From contig CANFOQ010000009.1 of NCBI GenBank assembly GCA_947448745.1, positions 1 to 64,000 of the forward strand: a stretch of 64,000 nucleotides of DNA. Direction: 5' to 3'. The stretch comes from Comamonadaceae bacterium (GTDB taxonomy: Bacteria; Pseudomonadota; Gammaproteobacteria; Burkholderiales; Burkholderiaceae_C). Numbering within the stretch: the stretch's first letter is position 1; each line of letters starts with the position of its first letter. Positions 49,629-58,721 of this stretch are shown here, piece by piece. The position numbers were made by a program, and so were the translations under genes. The notes beneath the pieces were generated by a model. That model worked only from the letters and a program-made list of their open reading frames with translations, had not been told where the DNA came from and ran no database searches.

Positions 49629-50884
49629 AGCCTGCTGCCACGCCCGGCATGGCCAGTTTGCTGGCCGCGCAATTTGTGTCGGCATTGGCCGACAACGCTT
49701 TGTTGTTGTTGGCCATGGCCTTGTTGGCCGAGCAAGGCTATCCCGTGTTTTGGATTCCGTTGCTCAAGCTGCTGTTCACCTTGTCCTATGTGTTGTTGGG
49801 GCCTTGGGTGGGTGCCTGGGCCGACACATGGCCCAAACGACGCGTGATGATGTGGGCCAATGGCATCAAGGCCGTGGCGTGCCTCGGTATGTTGTCAGGC
49901 GTGCCACCGATGCTGGCTTTTGGCATGGCAGGTTTGGGGGCTGCCATGTATGCCCCCGCCAAGTATGGGTTGATCACTGAACTCACCCCCGCTGAACATT
50001 TGGTACGGGCCAATGGTTGGATTGAAGTGAGCACCGTGTGTGCCGCATTGTTGGGCGTGATGCTCGGCGGTTTGCTGGTTTCTGATCGTTTGCAGGCGCT
50101 GCAAGCGATTGTTCAATTCAATCAACTGATGGGCGCTGGCAGTCGGTTCAATGCTTCATTGCTCATGCTCTTGCTGTTGTATGGCCTGGCTGCCCTGATC
50201 AATCGCTTGGTGCCAGACAGTGGTGTGCGCTATCCCCGCCATGCTTGGCATGTGGTCGCTGTGTGGCAGCAATTCAAGCAAGATCACTTGAAGCTTTGGC
50301 GGGACCCCTTGGGCAGCATCAGCCTGTCGGTCACCACCTTGTTTTGGGGCGTCGGCGCCACTTTGCAACTCTTGGTGTTGGCATGGGCACAAAGCGCCTT
50401 GCACTTGAATTTGGAACAAGCCGCCTATTTGCAAGGTGCCACCGCCTTGGGTGTGATTGCAGGCGCGGCACTGGCTGCACGCATCGTGGCCTTGCAGCAC
50501 GCCCCCAAAGTATTGATGGTGGGCATGTTGTTGGGAGCGCTCTTGCCCTTGATGGCCTGGGTGCAAAGCACGGAAGTGGCCCTGGCCCTCACCTTCCTGC
50601 TGGGTTTGGTGGGCGGATTTTTTGTCGTGCCCATGAATGCCCTGCTGCAACACCGAGGTGCACAACTGCTGACCGCAGGCCGCTCAATTTCAGTTCAAAA
50701 CGTGAATGAAAACGCCAACATTTTGGTGATGATGGGCATTTACAGCGCTTTGCTGTATGGCGGTATCAGCGTGGTGGATGTCTGCTGGTTGTTGGGCGGT
50801 GCGGTGTTCTTGGGCATGGCCGCCGTGCAATGGCGCTATTGGAAATATGTGCGGCCATCACTTCGCTCAGTCAAGGCAGCTTGA
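49625..50884 (+). CDS. LplT-like lysophospholipid transporter (MFS)
   Basis: The protein is about 419 residues from TTG 49625, which overlaps the preceding stop; ATG 49649 is an alternative. It has about 12 membrane helices. The start MASLLAAQFVSALADNALLLLAMALLAEQG and the motif GAAMYAPAKYGLITELTPAEHLVRANGWIEVSTV are typical of LplT, which flips lysophospholipids into the cytoplasm for re-acylation. No acyltransferase domain is fused. It converges with the psd gene with a 14-base overlap. Confidence 0.85.
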   Translation: MKPAATPGMASLLAAQFVSALADNALLLLAMALLAEQGYPVFWIPLLKLLFTLSYVLLGPWVGAWADTWPKRRVMMWANGIKAVACLGMLSGVPPMLAFGMAGLGAAMYAPAKYGLITELTPAEHLVRANGWIEVSTVCAALLGVMLGGLLVSDRLQALQAIVQFNQLMGAGSRFNASLLMLLLLYGLAALINRLVPDSGVRYPRHAWHVVAVWQQFKQDHLKLWRDPLGSISLSVTTLFWGVGATLQLLVLAWAQSALHLNLEQAAYLQGATALGVIAGAALAARIVALQHAPKVLMVGMLLGALLPLMAWVQSTEVALALTFLLGLVGGFFVVPMNALLQHRGAQLLTAGRSISVQNVNENANILVMMGIYSALLYGGISVVDVCWLLGGAVFLGMAAVQWRYWKYVRPSLRSVKAA

Positions 50885-51740
50885 ACAAAGCTTGTCCCAT
50901 GCGAATCCCTTGGCCGGTGCAGAGTTCGGGCACGAACTCGAAAGACTTGGGCACAAAAACCAAGATGGTGGAGCCATGTTCAAACCAGCCCATCTCTTCG
51001 CCTTTCTTGAATGAGGCATTGCAGGGAATGTCGTTGGGTCCTTTGTAACGGGTGTGCAGCAAGGTATCAATGGCATGCAAACGGATGCTGGCCACCAACA
51101 CGGCCGCCACCGGCACCAAGGCCACGGGATGGGCTTGCGGCCCAATCTCCAAGTTCAGCAAGGCGCGTTCGTTTTTGCAAAACAATTTCTCTACCCGCGC
51201 CAATGCCACGGGGTTCACGTTCCAGGTGTCGCCTGAAAAATACTTGACATGCGTCAGTCGCCCATCGAGGGGCGCGTGAAAGCGGTGGTACATGGAAGAG
51301 GTGATGCGGATGGTGAGGTACAAGCCGTCAACCCAAGGTGTTTTCGCAACCTCATCGCCCAGCAAATCCGTCAAGGTGTAGGGGAATCCTTTGGCCTGAT
51401 ACAGCTTGCCATCCTCTACCCGGCCCATGGCCCCAATGATGCCGTCACACGGACTGGTGAACACCTGCGGGTCTGGATGGATGGTTCGTGCGCCCTCCTT
51501 CAATTCACGGATAAAGCAATCATGCAAGCTGTCAAAGCTGGTTTTTTTGGCTTCAGACAAATCCAAATCAGCCAGCATCTTCCACGTCGAGATGGCAGTG
51601 TTTTTCACCCAGGGGTGGCGAATCTTGCTGAACCAGCCCATGAAATGCGTCAGGGTGATGCGCGGTACGCGGTTGGTGAGCAAGAAGTTCAGGTCCTCGT
51701 TGGCACCTATTTTTTGAAAGAGTCGTCGAATAGTCATCAT
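50871..51740 (-). CDS. psd: Phosphatidylserine decarboxylase
   Basis: The 289-residue proenzyme contains TSPCDGIIGAMGRVEDGKLYQAKG, the membrane-near LTIRITSSMYHRFHAPLDGRLTHVKYFSGDTWNVN with the catalytic His, and near the C-terminus WFEHGSTILVF. The Ser of the HGST site is where the chain self-cleaves to form the pyruvoyl group; the common bacterial form is LGST. It makes phosphatidylethanolamine. A Ser-for-His change is not seen, so the enzyme should be active. Confidence 0.93.
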   Translation of the reverse strand: MMTIRRLFQKIGANEDLNFLLTNRVPRITLTHFMGWFSKIRHPWVKNTAISTWKMLADLDLSEAKKTSFDSLHDCFIRELKEGARTIHPDPQVFTSPCDGIIGAMGRVEDGKLYQAKGFPYTLTDLLGDEVAKTPWVDGLYLTIRITSSMYHRFHAPLDGRLTHVKYFSGDTWNVNPVALARVEKLFCKNERALLNLEIGPQAHPVALVPVAAVLVASIRLHAIDTLLHTRYKGPNDIPCNASFKKGEEMGWFEHGSTILVFVPKSFEFVPELCTGQGIRMGQALFKLP

Positions 51741-51792
51741 TTTTTCATCCTGGCGTCATACAAAGGAGTTTTCGGAAAAAGAGGTCACCAAC

Positions 51793-53463
51793 ATGGATGG
51801 TTTTGAAACACTTGTGTCTGTGGGAACGTGGGGGCTTGCCGCCTTGGTGGGCATCAGCTTGATGATGAAAATCACCCAACGCTTGCAGTTGTCGCTGGCC
51901 AAGCACCCTTCGCTGGGTGGGCATTTGCGCATGGCCAAACGCGTGGCCAAATGGATTCCGGGGTATGACTACAGCAGCCACCAATGGTTTGATGTGGATG
52001 GCGCCCCCGCATCGGTGGCCCAACAAAGACGCCATGCCTTGCACAACCTGGGCGCACAACTGCAGTCGCGCAGCCCGCAAACACTGGCCCAAACAGACGC
52101 CACCAAACCCATGGTGTCGGACTTGCAATTGATCAGCCAATACCGTGTGCCCTTTCAATTTCGCAGCGTGTTGGCGCAGCACATCACGGTTGGTAGTTTT
52201 TGGCGCGAAAGCCAGGGCGTGTGGTTGACCGATTTGGACGGCAACCAGTTCATCGATGTGACCGGCTCGTATGGCGTGAATTTGTTCGGCATGGACTTTT
52301 ACAAAAGCTGCATCCAAGAAGGCGCCACCATGGCCGCCAAATTGGGGCCCGTGCTCGGTGCCTACCACCCCTGTGTGTTGGACAACGTGCAACAGCTCTG
52401 CGCCCTCTCGGGACAAGACGAGGTGTCGTTTCACATGTCGGGTACCGAGGCCGTGATGCAAGCCGTTCGTCTGGCCAGGTACCACAGCAAGAAACGCAAA
52501 ATTGTGCGCTTCACTGGGGCTTATCACGGTTGGTGGGACGACGTGCAACCCGGACCTGGCAACCCGATGCCGCCTTCTTCGGACACCCTGACACTGAACG
52601 AAATGCATCCCAACACCTTGCGGGTGCTGCGCAACCGTTCGGACATTGCTTGCGTGTTGGTCAATCCTTTGCAAGCCATGCATGTGAACAAGGCTGCACC
52701 CACCGACTCGACCTTGGTCGATGGTGGTCGGCAAGTTCACTATGACAAAGCCGCCTACAAAGCCTGGTTGGCCCAACTGCGCGAAGTCTGCACAGACAAA
52801 GGCATCGCTTTGATTTTGGATGAGGTGTTTCTGGGCTTTCGCTTGGCACCCGGCGGCGCTCAAGAATACTTTGACGTCCAAGCCGACATGGTGACTTACG
52901 GCAAAACCTTGGGTGGCGGCTTGCCGGTGGGTGTGGTGTGTGGCAAAGCCGAATGGATGAAGCGCTTCACCTCGGACAAGCCCGGTGACATTTGTTTTGC
53001 CCGCGGCACCTTCAATGCACATCCCTATGTGATGGCCACCATGAATGTGTTTTTGCACCGATTGCAAACCCCTGCGGTGAAAGCCCATTATGCTGAAGCG
53101 TCGGCCGTTTGGCAGGCGCGTCAAAACAGTTTCAACACAGCGATGCAGGCTGCCCAATTGCCCGTGCGTGTCGCCGGCATGGAAACCGTCTGGTCGGTGC
53201 TGTTCGAGTTGCCCAGCCGTTACAACTGGATGCTTCAATACTATTTGCGGGAACAAGGGGTTGCGCTCAGTTGGGTGGGGTCGGGCCGCATGATTTTCAA
53301 TTTTGAATTTGACGACACCACCTTCCAGCTGTTCACCAATCGCTTCATCAAGGCGGCACAGCGCATGAAAGAGGATGGTTGGTGGTGGACCCCGGAACAT
53401 CAAAACAACCGCAACATCCGTCGGCAAGTGCTGAAAGAAATGTTGCGGTTGCGCTGGGCTTAA
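51793..53463 (+). CDS. Membrane-anchored class III PLP aminotransferase (glutamate-1-semialdehyde aminomutase-like)
   Basis: The 556-residue protein has an N-terminal hydrophobic helix (about residues 8-27) and a region up to about residue 100 not found in soluble relatives. A class III aminotransferase core follows, with the cofactor site HMSGTEAVMQAVRLARYHSKKRK, FTGAYHGWWDD, LILDEVFLGFR (Asp for the pyridine N) and the Schiff-base Lys in MVTYGKTLGGGLPVG. A membrane-tied aminotransferase of this type suggests a lipid or polyketide-like amino acceptor rather than free glutamate semialdehyde. It lies between psd and a glycosyltransferase. The substrate is unknown. Confidence 0.82.
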   Translation: MDGFETLVSVGTWGLAALVGISLMMKITQRLQLSLAKHPSLGGHLRMAKRVAKWIPGYDYSSHQWFDVDGAPASVAQQRRHALHNLGAQLQSRSPQTLAQTDATKPMVSDLQLISQYRVPFQFRSVLAQHITVGSFWRESQGVWLTDLDGNQFIDVTGSYGVNLFGMDFYKSCIQEGATMAAKLGPVLGAYHPCVLDNVQQLCALSGQDEVSFHMSGTEAVMQAVRLARYHSKKRKIVRFTGAYHGWWDDVQPGPGNPMPPSSDTLTLNEMHPNTLRVLRNRSDIACVLVNPLQAMHVNKAAPTDSTLVDGGRQVHYDKAAYKAWLAQLREVCTDKGIALILDEVFLGFRLAPGGAQEYFDVQADMVTYGKTLGGGLPVGVVCGKAEWMKRFTSDKPGDICFARGTFNAHPYVMATMNVFLHRLQTPAVKAHYAEASAVWQARQNSFNTAMQAAQLPVRVAGMETVWSVLFELPSRYNWMLQYYLREQGVALSWVGSGRMIFNFEFDDTTFQLFTNRFIKAAQRMKEDGWWWTPEHQNNRNIRRQVLKEMLRLRWA

Positions 53464-54074
53464 TGCTGATGCGTACCTACATGATCCATGGTATCAATCC
53501 ATTCACCACGCAGCAAATGCAAAGGGGACTTGTGATAAAGCTTGATGTCATGGAAGGGGTCGGTGATGATTTTGAAAGCCCATGCCAAACCAGCCGTCAA
53601 GCTTTCTTGCTTCCACAGTTGCAAGACACGAAACACCAAACCAGCCACGCCTAGAAACAACCAAGCGATGGCCGTCATGCGAATGGGGGTGTCTTCGTAA
53701 GCCTCAGGCACGGCCCAAGCCACATACTGTGGCATCCAATAAGCCAACACGGGAATGGCAGCACAGATGCTGAGCAAGACAATTTTGCGGTTCAAGTTGT
53801 AGCCCACTTTGATTTCTTCTTTGTATTCGTGGGTGGCTTGGTTCACTTCGTCAAAGCCCTTGGGCTCAAAGAAGAAGTGTCCAATCTGACGTGTGCTCAT
53901 GGAAATCAACCAAGCAACCAAGGCAGAGACCACGGGGTCGATGAACAAAAACACATAGGCCACCAAGAACGAGATGGCGCTGATCAAGTGCAACGTCTGG
54001 TTGATGCGGCTGTGGTGGTAGTAGCGGTGGTCGTCCCAGCGTTGGACTTGAAGGGTTTGCATCAGTTGTTTCAT
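53460..54074 (-). CDS. Polytopic membrane protein, possibly Mpo1-like (DUF962)
   Basis: The 204-residue protein (ATG 54074, AGGAG upstream) has about four membrane helices. His-rich spots DDHRYYHHSRINQTLHL and RQIGHFFFEPKGFD, and a late FHDIKLYHKSPLHLL, could form a metal site. GHFFFE preceded by a helix is reminiscent of DUF962/Mpo1 proteins, which are iron dioxygenases acting on fatty acids in yeast, but the match is tentative. It overlaps the aminotransferase gene tail to tail by four bases. Confidence 0.6.
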   Translation of the reverse strand: MKQLMQTLQVQRWDDHRYYHHSRINQTLHLISAISFLVAYVFLFIDPVVSALVAWLISMSTRQIGHFFFEPKGFDEVNQATHEYKEEIKVGYNLNRKIVLLSICAAIPVLAYWMPQYVAWAVPEAYEDTPIRMTAIAWLFLGVAGLVFRVLQLWKQESLTAGLAWAFKIITDPFHDIKLYHKSPLHLLRGEWIDTMDHVGTHQH

Positions 54075-54183
54075 GAAAGCTCCTGTGAGTGAATGTGCCA
54101 CTGAAATGTCACGCTTTCGCATGAAAATTTCGTGACAAGCGGTTTGTCATCAAACTGTTGCAATTGACGTTCACAGTACGCTT

Positions 54184-55410
54184 ATGAACATTGATGCCCA
54201 TATCCAAGTAGAGCGGATTGGCTCTACACGGCCCCACTTGAACATCGCCGTGGTGACGGAAACCTATCCCCCAGACATCAACGGTGTGGCCCACACACTG
54301 TCCAAAATAGTTGATGGCCTGCAGCGCAATGGCCATGTCCTGTGGTTGGTTCGACCCAAGCAACAAGCCACCGATACAGCCATCAACAAGGACCGTTACA
54401 AAGAAATTTTGGTCAAGGGCTTGCCGATTCCTTTTTACAAGCAATTGCGCATGGGCTTGCCTGCCAAACGTGAACTCACGCGCTTGTGGTCTCGGCAACG
54501 CCCTGACATTGTTCACATTGCCACCGAAGGGCCCTTGGGTTGGTCGGCACTGCAAGTGGCCAAGAAACTCAAGCTGCCGGTCAGCACGGACTTTCGAACC
54601 AACTTCCATGCCTACAGCCAGCACTACGGCATCGGTTGGTTGAGCGGCGCCATCATGGCTTACCTCAAAAAATTTCACAACGCAGCGCATGCCACCATGG
54701 TGCCTACCAGCCAGTTGCAAGCGGAGTTGGACAAAGTGGGCTTCAAACACTTGTCCGTGGTTCCCAGAGGCGTGGATACCGATATTTTTTCGCCCGAACA
54801 CCGCAGTGATGCATTGCGAACAACGTGGGGCGCGGATGCCGCCACCAGGGTGTTGTTGTATGTGGGTCGATTGGCCCCAGAAAAAAACCTGAAACTGGTG
54901 ATCCAGACCTACAACAATTTGAAGCGAAGCCATCCGGACATCAAGCTGGTGCTGGTCGGCGATGGTCCCATGCGAGCTGGCCTTGAGAAAGACAACCCTG
55001 AGGTGATCTTTGCGGGTTTTCAAACCGGCGCATCATTGGCCCAACATTACGCCAGCGCCGATATATTCTTGTTTGCAAGTCAAACCGAAACCTTTGGCAA
55101 TGTGACTTTGGAAGCCATGGCATCCAAGTTGGCGATCGTGGCTTTTCACCACGCAGCCGCTGGCGAATTGATTCAAAGTGGCGTGAACGGCATGTTGGCC
55201 CGAACCCATTCAGAAGTGGATTTTGAAATGGGTGTTCAAACCCTGCTCAACAACCAAGCCTTGATGCACCACGTGGCCGAACAAGCATGCTTAAGTGCTC
55301 GTGCCTTGAGTTGGCGCATGATTGTCGAAAGAACAGAAGGTGTTTTTCAACACGTGATGCGACAGCACATTCAATCCTTCACCATGAGCACGGCGACAGC
55401 GACAGCTTGA
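54184..55410 (+). CDS. GT4-family glycosyltransferase (MgtA/PimB-like)
   Basis: The 408-residue GT-B enzyme has the N-terminal acceptor half (VVTETYPPDINGVAHTLSKIVDGL and DIVHIATEGPLGWSALQVAKKL, TDFRTNFHAYSQHYG) and the donor half with VVPRGVDTDIFSP, LLYVGRLAPEKNLKLVI, LVGDGPMR and the E-x7-E motif in SQTETFGNVTLEAMA. This subgroup transfers a sugar to lipids such as diacylglycerol or phosphatidylinositol. Its neighbours are lipid genes. PPK2 follows 37 bases later. Confidence 0.88.
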   Translation: MNIDAHIQVERIGSTRPHLNIAVVTETYPPDINGVAHTLSKIVDGLQRNGHVLWLVRPKQQATDTAINKDRYKEILVKGLPIPFYKQLRMGLPAKRELTRLWSRQRPDIVHIATEGPLGWSALQVAKKLKLPVSTDFRTNFHAYSQHYGIGWLSGAIMAYLKKFHNAAHATMVPTSQLQAELDKVGFKHLSVVPRGVDTDIFSPEHRSDALRTTWGADAATRVLLYVGRLAPEKNLKLVIQTYNNLKRSHPDIKLVLVGDGPMRAGLEKDNPEVIFAGFQTGASLAQHYASADIFLFASQTETFGNVTLEAMASKLAIVAFHHAAAGELIQSGVNGMLARTHSEVDFEMGVQTLLNNQALMHHVAEQACLSARALSWRMIVERTEGVFQHVMRQHIQSFTMSTATATA

Positions 55411-55447
55411 TTCTCTGGCCCAAGCATCCTTGATAAGAAGTCAACAT

Positions 55448-56365
55448 ATGAATACCAACGACAAACCCCAATTGATCGACCAAGCGCAAATGCTGCGGAT
55501 CCGCGAGGACATGCTGGACAGCTTGGATGAAGAGTTGGAAATGGAATTTGACGACTTAGACCCCGGCAGTGACAAAGATGTCCAAACCCTCAAGGGCGAG
55601 CGCCTCCAGTACTTCAAAACCCTTTTGCATTTGCAAGGTGAATTGGTGAAGTTGCAAGACTGGGTGGTCGCCAGCAAATCCAAGGTGGTGATTATTTTTG
55701 AAGGCCGGGACGCTGCGGGCAAAGGTGGGGCCATCAAACGCATCACCCAACGCTTGAACCCGCGCATTTGCCGTGTGGCCGCCCTGCCCGCACCCAACGA
55801 CCGAGAGCGCACACAGTGGTATTTCCAACGCTACACCGCGCACCTGCCGGCGGCTGGTGAAATTGTCTTGTTTGACCGCAGTTGGTACAACCGTGCGGGT
55901 GTTGAGCGGGTCATGGGTTTTTGCAATGACGACGAGTACGAAGAATTTTTTCGCACTGTCCCTGAGTTTGAAAAAATGCTGGTGCGCAGCGGCATCACCT
56001 TGGTGAAATACTGGTTTTCCATCACCGATGACGAGCAGCACTCACGCTTCTTAGGACGCATTCACGACCCCTTGAAGCAATGGAAGCTCAGCCCCATGGA
56101 CTTGGAAAGCCGCCGTCGCTGGGAAGCCTACACACGCGCCAAAGAAACCATGATCGAGCGCACCCATATTCCCGAAGCGCCGTGGTGGGTGGTGCAGGCA
56201 GTGGACAAGAAAAAGGCCCGGCTCAATTGCATCGATCATTTGCTCTCCCTCATGCCCTACGAGGAAGTGACTCACGCTGACATCAGCTTGCCTGCTCGCG
56301 TGCGCAACCCAGACTACATTCGCCATCCCGTTCCGGCTGAGATGTACGTACCGGAAAAATACTGA
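55448..56365 (+). CDS. ppk2: Polyphosphate kinase 2 (class I)
   Basis: The 305-residue kinase (ATG 55448) has the PPK2 P-loop IFEGRDAAGKGGAIKRIT near residue 80, the lid region with LPAPNDRERTQWYFQRY, and the Walker B DRSWYNRAGVERVMGF near residue 140. A single PPK2 domain of this length is the class I type, which uses polyphosphate to phosphorylate nucleoside diphosphates (ADP or GDP). It is downstream of the glycosyltransferase and converges with ugd. Confidence 0.94.
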   Translation: MNTNDKPQLIDQAQMLRIREDMLDSLDEELEMEFDDLDPGSDKDVQTLKGERLQYFKTLLHLQGELVKLQDWVVASKSKVVIIFEGRDAAGKGGAIKRITQRLNPRICRVAALPAPNDRERTQWYFQRYTAHLPAAGEIVLFDRSWYNRAGVERVMGFCNDDEYEEFFRTVPEFEKMLVRSGITLVKYWFSITDDEQHSRFLGRIHDPLKQWKLSPMDLESRRRWEAYTRAKETMIERTHIPEAPWWVVQAVDKKKARLNCIDHLLSLMPYEEVTHADISLPARVRNPDYIRHPVPAEMYVPEKY

Positions 56366-56392
56366 CCCCAAAACCGCCAGGGCCGCAGCGAT

Positions 56393-57712
56393 TCATCGAC
56401 CCATGCCAAAGTAGTCGATGCCGCGCTCTTTCATGCGCGAGGGTTCAAACAAGTTGCGTCCATCAAAGATGGCGGGTGACTTGAGTGTTTTCTTGATGAG
56501 CTCAAAATTGGGTGCTTTGAACTGTCGCCACTCGGTCATGATGACCAAGGCATCGGCATTGTTCAAGGCCGTCTCCTTGGTGCCTGCCAACATCAACTCG
56601 GGCTTGTTGCCATACAAATGCTGCGCTTCTTCCATGGCCGCTGGGTCATAAGCTTGCACTTTGACACCTTCAGCCCACAAGGCTTCCATCAACACCCGGC
56701 TGGGCGCTTCGCGCATGTCATCGGTGTTGGGCTTGAAGGCCAACCCCCACAAGGCAATGGTTTTGCCCTTCAGGTTGCCTTTGAAATAGGCTTTGACTTT
56801 GTTGAAGATGACTTGCTTTTGCGCTTGATTGCGAGCCTCGACGGCATTCAAGATGAGGGGTTCAAAGCCCAGGCCTTGCGCGGTTTTCACCAAGGCACTG
56901 ACGTCTTTCGGAAAGCAACTGCCGCCATAACCCGCACCTGCATAAATGAAGTGGTAGCCAATGCGTTGATCGCTGCCGATGCCTAAGCGCACCGATTCAA
57001 TGTCTGCACCCACGCGCTCGGCCAAATTGGCCATCTCATTCATGAAGCTGATTTTGGTGGCCAACATGCAGTTGGCCGCGTACTTGGTGAGCTCGGCACT
57101 GCGCACGCCCATGACGATGATTTTTTCGTGGTTCCGGTTGAACGGTTCATAGAGTTCGCGCAGTAGTTTTTCGGCGCGGGCGCTGCTGGTGCCAATGACG
57201 ATGCGGTCGGGGCGTTGGCAATCCGCCACCGCCGCGCCTTCTTTCAAAAACTCGGGGTTGGACACCACATCAAATTCGAACGCCACACCTCGGGCTGTCA
57301 AGGTTTGCTGAACCACCTCGATGACTTTGTCGGCGGTGCCCACTGGTACTGTTGATTTATTCACGATGACCGTGTAGCCGGTCATGTGGGTGGCGATGGT
57401 CTTGGCCACGGCCAACACATGTTTCAAATCTGCGCTGCCATCTTCGTTGGGTGGAGTGCCCACCGCAATGAACTGGATGTCGGAGCCGGCTATGGCTTGG
57501 GCCGCATCCGAGGTGAAATCGAGTCGGCCTTCAGCGTGGTTGGATTTCACCAATGGTTCTAAGTTCGGCTCATAAATTGGAATTTCGCCACGCCGGAGCC
57601 GAACTAACTTTGCTTCGTCAATATCAACGCATACAACCTTGTGTCCTGCATCTGCCAGTACTGCGCCTTGCACCAAACCCACATAACCAGTTCCAAACAC
57701 GGCAATATTCAT
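56393..57712 (-). CDS. ugd: UDP-glucose 6-dehydrogenase
   Basis: The 439-residue enzyme has the NAD site [44 protein letters not shown], the central [17 protein letters not shown], the catalytic Cys in [16 protein letters not shown] near residue 260, and the C-terminal UDP-binding half with [17 protein letters not shown]. It oxidises UDP-glucose twice to UDP-glucuronate for capsule, exopolysaccharide or lipid sugars. It is monocistronic. Confidence 0.96.
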   Translation of the reverse strand: MNIAVFGTGYVGLVQGAVLADAGHKVVCVDIDEAKLVRLRRGEIPIYEPNLEPLVKSNHAEGRLDFTSDAAQAIAGSDIQFIAVGTPPNEDGSADLKHVLAVAKTIATHMTGYTVIVNKSTVPVGTADKVIEVVQQTLTARGVAFEFDVVSNPEFLKEGAAVADCQRPDRIVIGTSSARAEKLLRELYEPFNRNHEKIIVMGVRSAELTKYAANCMLATKISFMNEMANLAERVGADIESVRLGIGSDQRIGYHFIYAGAGYGGSCFPKDVSALVKTAQGLGFEPLILNAVEARNQAQKQVIFNKVKAYFKGNLKGKTIALWGLAFKPNTDDMREAPSRVLMEALWAEGVKVQAYDPAAMEEAQHLYGNKPELMLAGTKETALNNADALVIMTEWRQFKAPNFELIKKTLKSPAIFDGRNLFEPSRMKERGIDYFGMGR

Positions 57713-57854
57713 AGCACCTCTTTGTTAGTAGTCCAATAATAAAAGACAGTTATTTCATTTGAATGTCAGCAAAGTGAACATTTAGTGAAACTTACCCAAT
57801 ATCGTCATCATTCAGTCAAACACTTCAAGCATATTCAAGGTCAGTGAAATATAT

Positions 57855-58328
57855 ATGGATTTCAAAATGGACTTGATACTGTGGCGACACGCTGAAGCGG
57901 TGCCCATCGAAGAGGGTTTGACCGATGCCGAGCGCCCCCTCACGCATCGCGGTGAACGTCAGGCAACGCGCATGGCGCAATGGCTCGAGCGGCAGTTGCC
58001 CGATGGGGCCAAGGTGATGTGCAGCCCCACGGTGCGCACCCAGCAAACTGTTTTACCCCTGGGGCGCAAATACAAACTTCGCGATGAAATTTCACCCCAA
58101 GGAACCGTGGAACACGCCTTGGAATTGGCGCAATGGCCCACCGCCAAAAACACCATGGTCATGGTGTCCCACCAGCCCTTGATTGGCCTGTTGGTCAGCC
58201 AGTTGCTGGGCATGCCTGCGCATGAAATGATGATCAAAAAGGGATCTGTTTGGTGGCTGCGCTATAAGCTGAAAGAAGGCGTTCCACAAGTCAGCTTGTT
58301 GACAGTTCAGTCGCCTGAGCTGCTTTGA
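57855..58328 (+). CDS. sixA: SixA-type phosphohistidine phosphatase
   Basis: The 157-residue histidine phosphatase has the catalytic LILWRHAEA near the N-terminus, a second-site stretch MCSPTVRTQQTVLPL, and MVSHQPLIGLLVS near residue 105. SixA removes phosphate from His residues of signalling or PTS proteins. The second ATG at 57867 gives the common start MDLILWRHAEA, so the first four residues are uncertain. Confidence 0.92.
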   Translation: MDFKMDLILWRHAEAVPIEEGLTDAERPLTHRGERQATRMAQWLERQLPDGAKVMCSPTVRTQQTVLPLGRKYKLRDEISPQGTVEHALELAQWPTAKNTMVMVSHQPLIGLLVSQLLGMPAHEMMIKKGSVWWLRYKLKEGVPQVSLLTVQSPELL

Positions 58329-58415
58329 TGTCATTGAACTGACATTGATTTGTCACAATGTTTGAGGGGGTAAAGCACCGACAATAGCCAGCCCTAGTGT
58401 TCAACAAGGATTTGT

Positions 58416-58685
58416 ATGCGTTCCATCAAGCAAGTGAAAAATATCATTGAAGCCAACCCCAAATCGGACGTGGCCCAAACATTTGCCAAGCTGATCTTGT
58501 CGTTGGAAACCGAACAGGCCTTCCCCATGCAGTCGCTGTATGCCTTGAACACATCCGACTTTGAACTGGCCATTGAAGTGTTGAAAGACTGGCGCTTGGA
58601 CCGTTTTTACATTGGCAAGGCCAAGGTGTTTGACGCGTCTTTCCATGCCAGCAACTTGCTGACTTTGCCGGAAGCCAAGAAATAA
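58416..58685 (+). CDS. Small conserved protein of unknown function
   Basis: The 89-residue soluble protein has helical character (MRSIKQVKNIIEANPKSDVAQTFAKLILSLE...) with no known domain. AAGGA lies six bases before its ATG, which supports the gene. The last residues are LLTLPEAKK. It stands between sixA and the convergent monooxygenase gene. Confidence 0.65.
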   Translation: MRSIKQVKNIIEANPKSDVAQTFAKLILSLETEQAFPMQSLYALNTSDFELAIEVLKDWRLDRFYIGKAKVFDASFHASNLLTLPEAKK

Positions 58686-58715
58686 GGGGCATCTGCAAAT
58701 CAGCAAACGCCCCTT
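58684..58715. terminator. Possible weak terminator between convergent genes
   Basis: A 7-bp stem, AAGGGGC (58684-58690) with GCCCCTT (58709-58715), has an 18-base loop and only short T-rich flanks. It lies between two convergent stop codons. Confidence 0.3.
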
Positions 58716-58721
58716 CACCTT

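Noticed and set aside
51745-53427. Long open frame on the minus strand (560 residues)
   Set aside because: It is antisense to the class III aminotransferase, which has all cofactor motifs on the plus strand.
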